DNA from: Halobacteriales archaeon QS_4_70_19
Lineage (GTDB): Archaea; Halobacteriota; Halobacteria; Halobacteriales; Haloarculaceae
DNA: 64,000 bases
Assembly (NCBI GenBank): GCA_003020985.1
Contig: PXRM01000014.1
Span: 78,265-142,264, forward strand
Direction of reading: 5' to 3'
Shown: positions 16,897-24,900 of the stretch, piece by piece
Layout of the letters: every line of letters begins with the position of its first letter
Numbering within the stretch: the stretch's first letter is position 1
Notes under the pieces: model-generated
Told to the model about the DNA's origin: nothing
The model's database searches: none
The model's input: only the letters and a program-made list of their open reading frames with translations
Position numbers and translations under genes: made by a program

Positions 16897-17251
16897 CCGG
16901 GGAGAGCGTCACGACCTTCCCGCGATTGGCCCTGACCCGCTCGACGACGCCCTCCTCCTCCATCTGACACAGCAGCCTGGAGACCGACGACTGGGACCAG
17001 CCGAGAATATCGTCGAGTTGCTGCTGTCGGATCTCCCCCTCGGAACGGACCACGTGGAGGATGTACTCCTCCGGGGTCAGCCCGGTCTCCAGGAAGAGTT
17101 CCGTGCGCGACATGGAGCTGTACTTCGACGCTTCCGACAGGTCGACCGCCGGGGCCTCGGACTGGGGGTGCCCGGATGGGCGCTCGTGAGCCGTTGGGAT
17201 GACCCGGCGGCGGACCTGGCGCACCAACCGCTCGAACCCGCAGTCAGTCAT
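16883..17251 (-). CDS. MarR/TrmB-like winged-helix transcriptional regulator
   Basis: 122 residues. The C-terminal two thirds form a winged helix: LTPEEYILHVVRSEGEIRQQQLDD, ILGWSQSSVSRLLCQMEEEGVV, then ERVRANRGKVVTL as the wing. The first 55 residues carry no recognised domain. It is the first gene of a two-gene unit with the DUF7344-like protein. Upstream, at 17360-17416, nested inverted repeats provide candidate operator sites. The regulon is not visible. Confidence 0.78.
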   Translation of the reverse strand: MTDCGFERLVRQVRRRVIPTAHERPSGHPQSEAPAVDLSEASKYSSMSRTELFLETGLTPEEYILHVVRSEGEIRQQQLDDILGWSQSSVSRLLCQMEEEGVVERVRANRGKVVTLSPDADG

Positions 17252-17886
17252 GCATTCGCCCCCGGATCGCTGGTCCTACGGATCTCCCGGAGCAGTCGGA
17301 GCCATCCCACATACCCCATCGATTACCCGCCCGTGGGCATAAGGTGGCCTGGTTTTCGAGATATTCATCAAAGTTCGGAATATCGTATCGTTACCTTCCG
17401 GAAAACATCGTAACGAGGAGAGTATCGAGGCCGTACTCGCCACAGGGAACGTAACCGTTGAACCGGGGAGCAGGCAGCCGGTGACACGTGGACATCATAG
17501 GGCTACTCCCCTCGGGATACACGGGGGTCGACGTCGACTCTCGAATGGAACCGGGGCGGTCGAGGGCCGGAAACTCGACGCCGTGACCGGTGGCTCGGCG
17601 GGCGACCGGCTCGTCGGCTATCCACCGGCGGGGCCCACCTGTCGGGGCATTGTCACGGTCGAGGAGACCGACACGTCGTGCTCACCGGCGTGGCTGGCGA
17701 ACGGCGCTGCCCCGTGGGCTCGCCGCAGGTGAGGAGTCGGGACCCGACGACGCCGACCCGGCACCGCGAGGCGACGACTGCTCCGTCGACCCCGGCAGCC
17801 CGTGAGAACCACGCGGATTCGATTCAGGAATCGTACTATTTCCTGTCGTGGCTTTGATTTATCACGGGCTGGCCATATCCTCAGCC
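17252..17886. other. Intergenic region of about 630 bases without a recognised gene
   Basis: Apart from the inverted repeats at 17360-17416 I find only short ORFs. The plus-strand ORF 17481-17732 (VTGGSAGDRLVGYPPAGPTC in its middle) and a 32-codon GTG ORF starting around 17488 look unlike known proteins and have no convincing promoter. The region may be gene relic or regulatory space. Confidence 0.45.
17360..17416. promoter_or_regulatory. Cluster of inverted repeats upstream of the winged-helix operon
   Basis: Three dyads lie within 57 bases: GATATTC (17360-17366) with GAATATC (17378-17384), TCGTTAC (17388-17394) with GTAACGA (17410-17416), and the palindrome TTCCGGAA (17396-17403) inside the second pair. 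They begin 109 bases upstream of the ATG at 17251. Operator function is inferred. Confidence 0.45.
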
Positions 17887-18072
17887 ATGACCGATGACAC
17901 CTACCGGACGATCTGTCACACCTGCGGCGAGGAGTACACCTCGCACAGTCTGGAGCGGGCGAAGCGGGTGTTCCGGCGGCACTCCGAGCGGGGACATCGA
18001 GTCGAGGCCCGGGACGTCATCCTCTCCCGGATCGACCAGGCCGACGGGACGGGCAAGCCGGAGTTCTGGTGA
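17887..18072 (+). CDS. Small zinc-finger-like protein
   Basis: 61 residues with Cys10-x2-Cys13 (CHTCG) and His32-x4-His37, a C2H2-like arrangement able to hold one zinc ion. The linker is a basic amphipathic helix (LERAKRVFRRHSERGH). Haloarchaea encode many such micro zinc-finger proteins, some affecting gene regulation or stress responses, but this one has no assigned role. ATG 17887 follows an AT-rich region; the track start at 17848 adds a hydrophobic leader that is probably untranslated. Confidence 0.7.
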   Translation: MTDDTYRTICHTCGEEYTSHSLERAKRVFRRHSERGHRVEARDVILSRIDQADGTGKPEFW

Positions 18073-18233
18073 GGGAACGGCCGACGGCAGCAGCCTCACC
18101 GCGAGCGTCGTACGCGGGGCTGCGGACCGTCGGGATCGACGCGGCAAACAGTTATGAACGACGTAACTTTTCCGGGCGTCGTGTATTTCGGTACGTGTTC
18201 GTCGGGAGCCAGGCGGCCGCCGAGGCGGTGCCG

Positions 18234-18455
18234 ATGTGGTATCGGTACCTGCTCCTGTTGGTAGGGAGCGCCCTCGCGGTGCTGGTGGGGACGCTGGTCG
18301 CGAACGTGGTGCGAGGACTGTGGTTCCCGACCGGGAGCGCCGACCGGCTGCCGCTCGTCCCGTACGGGGTGCTGTACCTGCTCCTCGTCGCCGGCGGGAC
18401 GTTCTGCAGTGGCCTCGTGCTGTACACGGTGCTGGGCACCGCCGGCATGTGGTGA
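18234..18455 (+). CDS. Small two-helix membrane protein
   Basis: 73 residues with two hydrophobic helices (LLLLVGSALAVLVGTLVANVV and VLYLLLVAGGTFCSGLVLYTVL) joined by a short loop. No family recognised. The ATG at 18234 begins close to helix 1; an in-frame GTG near 18183 is possible. It converges on the S15-type hydrolase gene. Confidence 0.6.
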   Translation: MWYRYLLLLVGSALAVLVGTLVANVVRGLWFPTGSADRLPLVPYGVLYLLLVAGGTFCSGLVLYTVLGTAGMW

Positions 18456-18515
18456 GAGACACCGGACGACGCGGGCGGGGGGAGCCCAGGCCGGCACGGC
18501 ACCGGTGCCCCCGGC

Positions 18516-20504
18516 TCAGGACGTCGGGTTGGGCGCGTTTGGCACGTCGGGGCCCTCGTCGTCGTCCTCGCGGAACGACCGGTAGCCCTCCGGGTCGCCG
18601 TACAGCGGCGAGTCGTTCGCGCCGCCGTGGCCGTCGCCCTCGTAGTCGGGGTCGAGGGGCGCGACGGGAAGGCGGACCTGCGAGTCGTCGATGCCACAGA
18701 CGATGCGGACCGTGCCGCCCTGGTTCGAGCCCAGGGTGCCGCCGGCGGCGTTGGAGACGCGGAACGCCAGACGGTGGCCCTCCTCGATGACCAGGTCCGT
18801 GTGCAGGGAGCCGAACTCGACGAACTCCAGCGAGTTCGGCTGGAGGGCCTCGCCGTCGGTCGGCGTGGAGACACCGCGGGCGGGGACGCTGTCGCGGTAC
18901 CAGGCCCGGACCCAGGCGTAGGTCGCCAGCAGCGGCTTCTTCCGGTCGGGCGTGTGCTTGACCGTCGTCTCGTCGTCCGGCGAGACCCCCGGCGGCAGGT
19001 CCAGCACCTCGACCGCCGCCGTCGCGTCCGTCCCCTCGGCGATGAGCCCCAGCCGGAAGGAGAGCTGCCCGGAGAGCCGCGTGTCCGAGCCGAACGGCTC
19101 CGTGACGAACGTCTGCGAGTCCGGCGCGTCGCTGGTCGGGCCGTCGGCGTAGGCGACGGCGCCGCCCTCGCCACGGTCGCGGCTGGTCGTCCCATCCGGA
19201 TTGAAGTAGTGGACCTCGTCGCGCTCGGCGGCCGGGTAGGCGCCGCCGTTCTCCCAGGCGCCGTCGGCACGCTGGACCTCCACCTCCGGGTCGACCCCGG
19301 CGCCGGCGTCGATCCCCTTCAGGTACTGGGCGAACCAGCGGTGGGTCGCCTCGACAAACTTCGCCTGGAACGGGTGGGTGAGCTTGTCCTGCTCGATGTC
19401 GTCGGGCGTGTGCGGGTCACCGTGCTTCCCGTTGTAGAGCCAGAGCTTCGTCGGAAGCTCCGGCGGCAGCTCCTCCCAGAGGTAGCCGATGTTGTGGGTC
19501 TTGACGTTGTAGTCGAACAGGCCGTGGATGATGAACGTGGCCGCGTTGATCGAGGCCGCGTTCTTCGTGAACGAGCGCTCGCGCCAGAACGGCCGCTTCG
19601 CGTCCTGGTACGGCGAGGCGTGTCCCTGGGAGACCGCCGCGCCGAAGGTGGCCATGCAGGCCTTCCGCTCGAGCAGGTGGAGCGGGTAGCGGTCGTCGTC
19701 CGTCCCGGCGTTCTGCGTGTCCGCGGCCGGCAGGACCTCCGTGAACAGCGACGGCGTGACGAGCGACTGGCCGGCGATCTGCGCGCCGTTGACGAACGCG
19801 TAGTCGTACCAGCGACCGATGGCGCGGATCGGGATGATGGCCTTCAGCGCCTCCGGGTGGCGGCCGGAGATGGGCTGCTCGACCGCCGCGCCGATGGCCA
19901 TCGTCCCGTCGTAGGAGCCGCCGGTCATCCCCACGGCACCGTTCGACCACGGCTGCTCGACGAGGTGGTCGATGGCGTCGACGATGTCGTAGATCTCGTC
20001 GCGGTCGCCGTACTTCTGACAGCCCGATGAGTTGCGCGTCCCCCGGAGGTCGAGCTGGGCCACCGCGTACCCCCGCGGGACGAAGTACTCGTCGTACCAC
20101 TCCGGGAACGGGACCGACTCGCCGGCGCCCAGCCCCGGGACACCGGGCGAGGTGGGGACGTCCGGCCCCTGGTGGGGGTCCTTGAGCTGGCGGCGCCACC
20201 CCCGCCCGAGAGTGTTGTAGTACGGCGACGCGATCGTGACGGTCGGCACCGGCTCGTCCGCGTCCGGGCGGACGATGTCGACCCAGACCTCCGCGCCCGT
20301 CCGCGTCGAGATCTGCTCGTACTCGACGACGGCCTCGTCCGCGTCGAACCGCTCGGGGTCGACCTCGTCGAGGTCGGGCTTCTCGTCCGCCGTGTGGTCG
20401 GCCGCGACCGGGGACCCCGTCGAGAGGGCGGTCCCCAGCCCGGCGGCCGCGGCACCGCGGAGCATCCGACGCCTCGTGAGCCGCGAATCGGAGTTGTCGC
20501 GCAC
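18516..20504 (-). CDS. Tat-exported CocE/NonD (X-Pro dipeptidyl-peptidase S15-like) hydrolase
   Basis: 662 residues. A twin-Arg signal (TRRRMLRGAAAAGLG) precedes VAADH, predicting export in folded form. The alpha/beta-hydrolase core has the nucleophile elbow GMTGGSYDGTMA, then IIPIRAIGRWYDY and FIIHGLFDYNVK (acid/His region). A C-terminal jelly-roll, EVEVQRADGAWENGG through DLVIEEGHRLAFRVSN, completes the S15/CocE architecture. It likely cleaves Xaa-Pro peptides or esters outside the cell; specificity is unknown. GTG 20504 places the Tat motif near residue 10. The track ORF start at 20636 lacks support. Confidence 0.88.
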   Translation of the reverse strand: MRDNSDSRLTRRRMLRGAAAAGLGTALSTGSPVAADHTADEKPDLDEVDPERFDADEAVVEYEQISTRTGAEVWVDIVRPDADEPVPTVTIASPYYNTLGRGWRRQLKDPHQGPDVPTSPGVPGLGAGESVPFPEWYDEYFVPRGYAVAQLDLRGTRNSSGCQKYGDRDEIYDIVDAIDHLVEQPWSNGAVGMTGGSYDGTMAIGAAVEQPISGRHPEALKAIIPIRAIGRWYDYAFVNGAQIAGQSLVTPSLFTEVLPAADTQNAGTDDDRYPLHLLERKACMATFGAAVSQGHASPYQDAKRPFWRERSFTKNAASINAATFIIHGLFDYNVKTHNIGYLWEELPPELPTKLWLYNGKHGDPHTPDDIEQDKLTHPFQAKFVEATHRWFAQYLKGIDAGAGVDPEVEVQRADGAWENGGAYPAAERDEVHYFNPDGTTSRDRGEGGAVAYADGPTSDAPDSQTFVTEPFGSDTRLSGQLSFRLGLIAEGTDATAAVEVLDLPPGVSPDDETTVKHTPDRKKPLLATYAWVRAWYRDSVPARGVSTPTDGEALQPNSLEFVEFGSLHTDLVIEEGHRLAFRVSNAAGGTLGSNQGGTVRIVCGIDDSQVRLPVAPLDPDYEGDGHGGANDSPLYGDPEGYRSFREDDDEGPDVPNAPNPTS

Positions 20505-20698
20505 GGGTGGAGGATATCTCGGCGCCGCATACCGGTTCTGCCGTGAGTGCGTGGCGATATATGCCGAGCTGCCGCCTGAATGCGCGGTTACCGACCGGAA
20601 ACCGGACGTGCGGTCGGAGCGCCGGAGGGCGGCCACCGTCCGACCGTCGGGTCGCCGGCACCGTCAGGGGTTACTCGGATGCCGCCGTGCCCGGACGC

Positions 20699-21842
20699 AT
20701 GGCAGGCGACTCACTCGCACCGGACGAACCGGACGTCACCACCTTCGAGGCGACGGTGGTCACCGCCGACGCCGACGACGCGGCCGACACGCCCGGGGTC
20801 GTTCTCTCGGAGACGTACTTCTACCCGGAGGGCGGTGGTCAGCCCGCCGACCGCGGGACCATCGCCGGCGTGCCCGTGGTCGACGTGCAGTCGACCGCCG
20901 ACGGCGTGGTCCACCGGCTGGCCGAGTCGCTCCCGGCCGACGAGGGCGATCCGGTCGCGTGCAGCGTCGACCCGGCGTTCCGCACCTACTGCCGCCGTGC
21001 CCACACGGCCAGCCACGCGCTCTACGGCGCGGGGCGACGGCTGTTCGACGACCTGGGCTACGGCGGCTTCGGCATCACGCCCCCGGACGGGGACGGCGGG
21101 AAGGTCCGGGTCGACCTCCGCACGCCGGATGGCATCGACGACGACGCGCTCGTCGAACTGGAGCGGCGCACGAACCGGGCGGTCTGGGACTCGCGCGAGG
21201 TCTCCTGGGAGCGCGTCCCGGCCGCGGAGGCACTGGACCGCGACGACGTCGCGTTCAACACGAAGACGGAGGAGGGCATCACCGGCGACACCGTCCGACT
21301 CGTCGAGATCGACGGCTGGGACGTGGCGGCCTGTGGCGGCACCCACGTCTCGAACACGCGGGAGATCGGCCCCGTCACCGTGCTTGACCGGTCGAATCCG
21401 GGCGAGGGCCGGACCCGCGTCGAGTTCGCCGTCGGGCCGCGGGCCGTCGACCGGCGGGCTGCGGACCACCGGGCGGCGCTGGGCGCGGCCCGGACAGTCG
21501 GGACCGGCGTCGCGGACCTGCCCGACGCGGTAGGCGACGGTCGAACGGGAGGGCGGAGCGTGGCTGGTCGGCACCGTCGACGGGGTCGACGCGAACGCGC
21601 TCGCCGACCGCGCGGGCGAACTGGCCGGCGACGAGGCGGCCGTCGTCGCACTCGTCGCCACGGACGCCTCACTGGCGGTCGCCACGGACGGGGCCGTCGA
21701 CGCCGGCGACGTGATCGCGGGCGTGACCGACCGGTTCGGCGGCGGCGGTGGCGGCTCTCCGACCGTCGCACAGGCCGGCGGCCTGGACGCCGACCCGGAC
21801 GCGGTCGTGGCGTTCCTCCGCGGCCACGAGCCGACGGCCTGA
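20699..21842 (+). pseudogene. alaX: AlaX-type alanyl-tRNA editing protein, frameshifted
   Basis: AlaX proteins deacylate mischarged Ser/Gly-tRNA(Ala). The frame from ATG 20699 encodes the editing domain with YFYPEGGGQPADRG, the zinc ligands HTASH and CGGTHV, and NPGEGRTRVEFAVG. At about 21530-21545 the frame turns into Arg-rich nonsense. From there the +1 frame reads a sensible C-terminus, WLVGTVDGVDANALADRAGE, ending GGGGGGSPTVAQAGG and a stop at 21842, as in DHHA1 domains. Skipping one G in GGTAGGCG joins them into about 380 residues. Either a sequencing error or an inactivated C-terminal domain; the editing half is intact. Confidence 0.85.
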
Positions 21843-21896
21843 GGTCACGGGCCGCGCTCTCGAGGACCGGTTCGAGCGGGCACGGATTCCCGCCAG

Positions 21897-22625
21897 TTAC
21901 GACCGCGTCTCCGGCGGGAGCACGCCCATCTCGAAGCCGGGGCTGTAGCGGAGTTCGGGCCCGGCGGCCGGCTCCGGCAGCCCCGCGGCCGCGAACAGGG
22001 TGTTCGTCCGCAGCGTCGCCTCGACCGGCTGGAGCTCCCAAGGGGCCCGCTCGATGCGGCCGACCACGACCCCGTCGTCGTCGACCCCCGGCAGGGGCGC
22101 GGCCGCCTCAACGGCCGGGAACAGGTAGCTGAACCGCTCGATACAGAACGCCTCCAGGCTCCCCGGCTCGGCGACGGACGGCTCGCCGGCCGGCCGGTAG
22201 CGCGCCTGGAAGACGGCGCTCGGCCCGTCGTCGGTCCGGCGGCGGCTGCTGAACCGGACCGTGTCGCCGGCGCGACTGAGACGGCTCGCTGCGGGGCGGA
22301 AGGGGAGCCCGAACGCACGCCGGCCGACGGCGGCGCCCAGTCGACTGCCGCTGTCGAGCGAGAGGAAGTGGACGCCGGTCTCGTCGCCGTACTCGACGTA
22401 CGTGCGGAGGTTGAGCTGGGCGAACCCGCGCTCCAGCCCGCGGGGGACCGACAGCGACCCGGGCGAGACGGCGACGTTCTCCAGCGCCAGGGCGCTCACC
22501 CGCGCGGCGCCGTCGAACGTCGCGACCGACAGCGGGTCGGGGACGTGCGGCTCGAGGGCCGCGGGGTCGAGCGGCCAGTGGGCGAACAGGACATCGCGAC
22601 CGGTGACGGTGAGCAGTGGCGGCAT
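21897..22625 (-). CDS. DUF2071 (YqjF-like) family protein
   Basis: 242 residues starting MPPLLTVTGRDVLFAHWPLDPAALEPHVPD, the classic DUF2071 opening in which the product is compared with acetoacetate decarboxylase-like folds. Later blocks include FAQLNLRTYVEYGDETGVHFLSLD and LEAFCIERFSYLF. No catalytic role is established. ATG 22625 is chosen over the upstream in-frame ATG. It is divergent from the NAD(P)-binding gene at 22713, sharing an 87-base promoter region. Confidence 0.88.
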   Translation of the reverse strand: MPPLLTVTGRDVLFAHWPLDPAALEPHVPDPLSVATFDGAARVSALALENVAVSPGSLSVPRGLERGFAQLNLRTYVEYGDETGVHFLSLDSGSRLGAAVGRRAFGLPFRPAASRLSRAGDTVRFSSRRRTDDGPSAVFQARYRPAGEPSVAEPGSLEAFCIERFSYLFPAVEAAAPLPGVDDDGVVVGRIERAPWELQPVEATLRTNTLFAAAGLPEPAAGPELRYSPGFEMGVLPPETRS

Positions 22626-22712
22626 GGGCGGACGTCGGCCGTCCGTACGCTCGCCACCGACAAAACCCCCCGCCAGCACCGGGTCTTAGTCGCTGGGGCC
22701 CCGAACGGAGGT

Positions 22713-23447
22713 ATGGACGCTCCCGACGACACGACCACGTCGCTCGATGCCACGGGGACCCGCATCCTCGTCGCGGGTGCCACCGGCGGGACCGGACGGT
22801 GGGTACTCCGGGCGCTCGACGGCCGGCCGCCGACCGTCCGGGCGCTCACCCGCTCGGCCGACGGCCACGACCGGCTCCGCCGCCTCGGCGCGGACGAGGT
22901 GGTCGTCGGGGACCTGTTCGACCCCGACGACGCCCGCGCGGCGGTCGAGGACGTGGACGCGGTCCTCAGCGCCGTCGGCTCCGCCGGCCGGGCGGTCCTG
23001 ACCGCCGACGAGTTCGTCGACGGCACGGGCAACCGGAACCTCGTCGAAGCCGCCGCGGAGGCGGGCACGGAGGCGTTCGTCGTGGAGTCCGCACTCGGGG
23101 TCGGCGACGAGCCGGCCAGCCCGCTCGCGACGGCGTTCGACCTGTTCATCGGCCCGGTACAGCGGGCGAAGGCCGAGGCGGAAGCCGCGCTCCGGAACGC
23201 TCCACTCCGGCACACCATTCTCCGGCCGGGCGTGCTGACCGGCGGCCCCCGGACCGGCCTGGTGCAGACGGCCGAGCCCGGTGCGCGGCTCTGGGGCGGC
23301 GTCACGCGCGCGGACGTGGCCCACCTGCTCGCGGCCGCCCCGTTCACGCCCGCCGCGGCCGACCGGACGCTGGAGGTCGTCTCCAACCCGCTGCTGAAGC
23401 GGCGCGCCGAACCCATCGACTGGCAGCTCCCGCGAGAATCACGCTGA
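22713..23447 (+). CDS. NAD(P)-binding atypical SDR-family protein
   Basis: 244 residues with the N-terminal Rossmann motif ILVAGATGGTGRWVLRAL (GATGGTG), then VVVGDLFDPDDARAAVEDVDAVLSAVGS and a C-terminal region HTILRPGVLTGGP, as in atypical SDR proteins such as NmrA/HSCARG-like or SDR_a5. The Tyr-x3-Lys pair of classical SDRs is absent, so it may be a redox sensor or isomerase rather than a dehydrogenase. GGAGGT sits four bases before the ATG, an unusually good ribosome-binding site for this window and decisive for the start. Confidence 0.85.
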   Translation: MDAPDDTTTSLDATGTRILVAGATGGTGRWVLRALDGRPPTVRALTRSADGHDRLRRLGADEVVVGDLFDPDDARAAVEDVDAVLSAVGSAGRAVLTADEFVDGTGNRNLVEAAAEAGTEAFVVESALGVGDEPASPLATAFDLFIGPVQRAKAEAEAALRNAPLRHTILRPGVLTGGPRTGLVQTAEPGARLWGGVTRADVAHLLAAAPFTPAAADRTLEVVSNPLLKRRAEPIDWQLPRESR

Positions 23448-23663
23448 ATACGGGCAACACTATTCATTTGTAATCGGGATATCCGGCTGTTAGTCCGAAT
23501 ATTTGTTCAAAATCCGGAATAATGTTCCGAAACGTAGTATATGTCGATACCCCCGTCTCGTCGCACGACCCACTCCCCGGTTCCCCTCCCCTTCCAGCCC
23601 GCCGACGCCGGCCGGTCCCCCCGACGGCGAGGATGTATGCGGCTGCCGTCCCTGCATCCGGTA
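23448..23663. promoter_or_regulatory. AT-rich promoter region of the SDR gene
   Basis: The region contains GGATATCC, the near-repeat pair TCCGAATATTTGTTC / TCCGGAATAATGTTC, and a TATA-like GTAGTATATG at about 23535. It stands out from the GC-rich surroundings. It is probably the control region of 23664-24626, leaving a long leader or a second promoter nearer the gene. Confidence 0.4.
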
Positions 23664-24626
23664 ATGACCGAGCGACCGGAGGTCGGCGCCGGCGTCACGG
23701 GCGTCGACCTGCACGGGCGGACGGCGGTGGTGACCGGGTCGACCAGTGGCATCGGCCGCGAGACGGCGCTCACGCTCGGGCGCCTTGGCGCGGACGTGCT
23801 CGTCCACGGGCGGGACCGCGAAGCCGGACGCGGGGTGGTGGCCGAGTTGCGGGCGGTCGGCGCCGACGCACGGTTCGAGGCGGCCGACTTTGCCGACGTC
23901 GACGCGGTCCGTGAACTCGCCGCGGCCGCCCAGGAGTGGACGGACGAGCTGGACCTGCTGGTGAACAACGCGGGCGGGCTGTTCCGGGACGGCGACCTGA
24001 CGGCCCTCGGCGTCGAGCGCACGTTCCACGTCAACCACCTGGCGCCGTACCTGCTGACGACCGAGCTGCTGGACCGGCTCGCGCCCGACGCGCGGGTGGT
24101 CACCACCGCCTCCGACGCCCACCGTGGCGTCGAACTGGGTATGGACGCCGTCACCGACCCCGGCGGCGGGTTCCGCGCCTACCAGCGGTCGAAACTGGCG
24201 AACGTGCTGTTCACGGCCGAACTCGCCCGCCGACTGGAGCGACGGGGCAGCGAGGTGACGGCCAACTGCCTCCACCCCGGCGCCGTCCCGGGGTCGGGGT
24301 TCTCCCGGTTCCTGCCCGGCCCCCTCCCGCGGGCCATCGCGGCGTTCGACGGGCTCCCGTCCGTCACCAGCGTCGCGGAGGGGGCCGAGACGGTGGTGTT
24401 CCTCGCGGCCTCGCCACGGGTCGACGGGGTCTCCGGGCGGTACTTCGTCGACTGCGAGCCCCGGACGCCGAGCAGGGCCGCCCGCGACCGCGCGGCGGCC
24501 GAGCAGCTGTGGACCCGCAGCGCCGACTTCCTCGGCCGTCATGAACGCATGCGGCGGACCCCCAGGGGTGGAGCCGGCTGCGAGTGGACAGTTACTTCAT
24601 GGGAGACCGGCAACCCCGGGGTATGA
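23664..24626 (+). CDS. Short-chain dehydrogenase/reductase (retinol dehydrogenase-like)
   Basis: 320 residues. Classical SDR with cofactor motif TGSTSGIGRE, NNAGG, the catalytic Ser region VVTTASDAH, and the Tyr-x3-Lys pair in AYQRSKLANV. The order and the NCLHPGAVPGSGF block match the retinol dehydrogenase/WW-oxidoreductase-like branch. HGRDREA after beta2 suggests NADP. The substrate is unknown. ATG 23664 is preferred; ATG 23637 is in frame ten codons earlier. The stop overlaps the next gene (ATGA at 24623), indicating co-translation. The C-terminal 40 residues are Arg-rich and less typical. Confidence 0.88.
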   Translation: MTERPEVGAGVTGVDLHGRTAVVTGSTSGIGRETALTLGRLGADVLVHGRDREAGRGVVAELRAVGADARFEAADFADVDAVRELAAAAQEWTDELDLLVNNAGGLFRDGDLTALGVERTFHVNHLAPYLLTTELLDRLAPDARVVTTASDAHRGVELGMDAVTDPGGGFRAYQRSKLANVLFTAELARRLERRGSEVTANCLHPGAVPGSGFSRFLPGPLPRAIAAFDGLPSVTSVAEGAETVVFLAASPRVDGVSGRYFVDCEPRTPSRAARDRAAAEQLWTRSADFLGRHERMRRTPRGGAGCEWTVTSWETGNPGV

Positions 24627-24772
24627 GCGCCACTGTAGCCTTCATCGTCATCGCGATCTGCGTGCTGGCCATCTTTGCGGTCGGGGCGGCGGGCTGGTGG
24701 ATGGCCCTCGCGACGCTCTCCGAGGAGGACCACGACGAGGCCGAGCCGCAGGACGGCGGCCGCGCGGCCTGA
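24623..24772 (+). CDS. Small single-helix membrane protein coupled to the SDR gene
   Basis: 49 residues: one hydrophobic helix (VAFIVIAICVLAIFAVGAAGWWMALATL) followed by an acidic tail. The ATG overlaps the SDR stop codon in ATGA, the arrangement used elsewhere in this window for coupled genes, which supports it as real despite its size. Possible role as a membrane tether; no family recognised. Confidence 0.65.
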   Translation: MSATVAFIVIAICVLAIFAVGAAGWWMALATLSEEDHDEAEPQDGGRAA

Positions 24773-24900
24773 CCACCGACCGCGACTGGACTCGACGCCG
24801 GGTCCGCGCCGACGGATCGACGACCCGTTCTCACCGAGCCATCGAGCGGTCGCTCCGGGAATCGCGCCGCACAAGTGGCCCCACCTCCCACGCTGCGACA

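Noticed and set aside
15983-17413. 476-residue plus-strand ORF across the regulator cluster
   Set aside because: Low-complexity Ser/Arg composition and overlap with two convincing minus-strand winged-helix genes.
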